This document shows positions 39,201 to 42,200 of a stretch of 45,010 nt of DNA, one piece after another (positions within the stretch are counted from its first letter, which is position 1; each line of letters starts with the position of its first letter). Source of the stretch: Candidatus Woesearchaeota archaeon (GTDB lineage Archaea; Nanobdellota; Nanobdellia; Woesearchaeales; JAIPIC01); assembly GCA_021734865.1 (NCBI GenBank), contig JAIPIC010000009.1:1-45010 (forward strand), read 5' to 3'. A program made the translations under genes and the position numbers. A model generated the notes under the pieces. That model had not been told where the DNA came from. It did no database searches and saw nothing but the letters and a program-made list of their open reading frames with translations.

Positions 39201-42200
39201 ATGGGTATACTTAAGCTCCCAGGAAACACAATATGGACTTAACGAGAGCGTATTGATACAAGTGACTGTGGCAATCCCAGCAATTGTGCTTGAGGGACAG
39301 TACTTTGCTGAATTCGTTTATAATGCAAATGATTCCTCTTGTGTGAATAATCCTGAAAATTGCTATAAGACAGTCAATCTTTCAATATTTAATGGCATCA
39401 ATATAACTACAGGAGCATTGAACGTAACACCATACATTAGAGAAAAATCCAGGAGTGCTGATTCCAATTCAGAGGAGCCACTGGATCTCCTACTGTACAA
39501 CACCGGCCAGGCTAACATGTCAAGTTTACAATTTGCCTTGGGAACACTCCCAACCGGATTTTCTATTATCAATTATACTGTTGATGACTGTACTACGCTA
39601 TTGGAGCCAGGCGATTCCTGTGCTGCAAGATATTATATCAATATAACAGAGAATGCTTATCAGGGTACACATAATATCACAAGCTATGCATCTTGGATCA
39701 ATGAAAATACTTCGGAGACAATGATCGCAAATGTATCACAGTTCCAGGTCAGCGCACCGGACGATATCCTTAGGATCACTGAACCTTCGGTAAGCGCTAC
39801 TCAAAGCCAGAACACCACCATCAATATAGTCAACTTTACATTGCAGACCGCAGGTACTGAAGGCAATTCCTTTTCAGAAATTGAATTCAGGGTTGAAGAT
39901 CTCCAAGGCGGAACATTCAACTTCAGCCAACTGATGACCTTTGGTCCTGAGAACATTTCTGAAATGTCTATACCAGAACAGCGGAACATAATGGTATATT
40001 TAACTGTCCCGGCAGGCCAGCCTGACAGTATATATGAAGCTAACATAATCGCAAATTCATCCGGAAGCTATTATGACTGCAATCCAAGATCAAACTGTTT
40101 TGATACAACTTATCTCAGCCTGACTGTCCCTATTAGCTACGAATGGGAGCTCAGTCCGAATAGTACAAGCATACCTGAAGCCATCTCAGAGATTGACACA
40201 TTTGAGATCAATTTCACAAACCGTGGAAACAGGCAGATGACTCTTAGGATAATCAAGTACGGAGACGAAAATATCGTTGATCTCCTTAACAATACTGAGG
40301 AAGTGGTTCTTGATGTACAAGAGACCAAGACAGTCATCTATGGCTATCAAACAATAGCTATGGGCAATGCAACGTTTGAGTTCCTTGCATATAGGGTAGG
40401 CGACACTGACAACACGAAAAGCTCGTACGTTAATTTCACAGTAGGCCAGGAACCACCAACCGTATCAGATGTATCATCAGAATATTCATATCTGGAAAAA
40501 GACAGGATTCCGATGCAGCTATATGTATATGCAGATGACAATGAAGAGGTAACTTCAGTCAGGGCAGAAGTAATTGATCCAGACGAAATCAACCATTCAG
40601 TGGATTTCACACTTTATAATGGTAGCTCAACAAACGGTGGATATTGGAACGGTTCTTATCCGTCAAATCTAACTGGAGAGCACACTTTTAGGATATATGC
40701 AATGGATGCAGCTTATGGAGAAACGATCAGTAATCTCTCTAACTTCACGATTGTCGACTCAACCAACCTGACTATATATATGGATTCAGGAACAAATGTG
40801 ACTGTCTATAACCATACCAAACTGCAAAATAAGACTTTCGATTTTAGTTACAGGATAGAAAACACCGGCTATGCAGTATCATACAATACAGATACTGGAC
40901 TTGGATACGGCAGGGCAACCACTGAGGTGCTTGAACAAGGATGGCCCGTCTACAATTATTATTCATACAGTTCAGATTCATCGTACAGTCAGCCAAAGAT
41001 GAACTTTTTTGATAACATTACATCGCAGAACGGATTGGTCTCGTATCATAATGGATCAACTATAATGAGCAATATGTTCAGGGTTACTATCAACAACACA
41101 AAAGCAGGTAGTTATACCATACCTGTCGTGGCTCGTTGGTTTGACCAACAAGCTCAGAACATGACCGCTGTAGAGAATCTCACTGTGATAATCAGTCCAG
41201 TCGATTCACTTGAAATTGAAGGCCCATTAAGACTGCTTGCTAAAGATGATGGCATACTAAGAACATGGGATTATAATCTCTCATCAATGGGAAACACTGA
41301 CATTGAAGATGTTAATGTGACCTGTGAAGGTCAGCACTGCTCCGGACTAAGAATTACAACTTCACCAAGTGCATATCTTGATGCTATGTACGACACACCT
41401 GCTCAGTTCTCATTATCTGTAAACATCAGTTCAGGTACAGAGATAGGTGTATATAATGTCACATTGGTTGCAAGGAAGAACAGTTCTCTTAACCACACAA
41501 AGAGTATTGCAGTGTTTGTGAATTATAATACTAGCTGGTCTCTTGGTTCCCAAAGACTCAACATTACAGTCGCAGAGAACTTTGAAGGTTACTCAGGCCG
41601 CTTCATGATCGATAATGTAGGTACAGTAGAACAGATTTACAGGATGCAGTCATATGAATATAATGGCAGCGGACAGCCTGTAGCAGTATCAGATGCTTCA
41701 AACAGCCGCTTCATGGTGCCTATTAACCAGTCAGTTGACCTATCAACCAGGGATTATGTAAACCTAACCCATAATTCAACACAAAGCGGAACATACAATG
41801 GAATGGTTCGTGTCACATCAGATATCTCAGATGATGATAACAGGTACCATGACATCAATATCACATTGAATGTTGTACCATATAAAGTCACATCCAATTA
41901 CAGTTTCAGCTCTGACAATGTGACATTAAGGCCTTACAGGAATATTACCGTCTATGCTAACGTCACATTTGATGGTATTCCAGTCAATGATAACCTGACT
42001 TTCAATATTACGATCGGAAATGAAACATGCAACCTTACATATTCCGATTCAAATGGAGATGATATCTTGGATAGTCTGGCTTCAGGAGTATTTGTAACTA
42101 CTAATAACATATGGGCACTAACCTGCAAAGCCCCATACCAGGAAGCAGGATACAGATCACTCTTCATTAGAGTAAATTATTCCGGAGACAACACGACTAG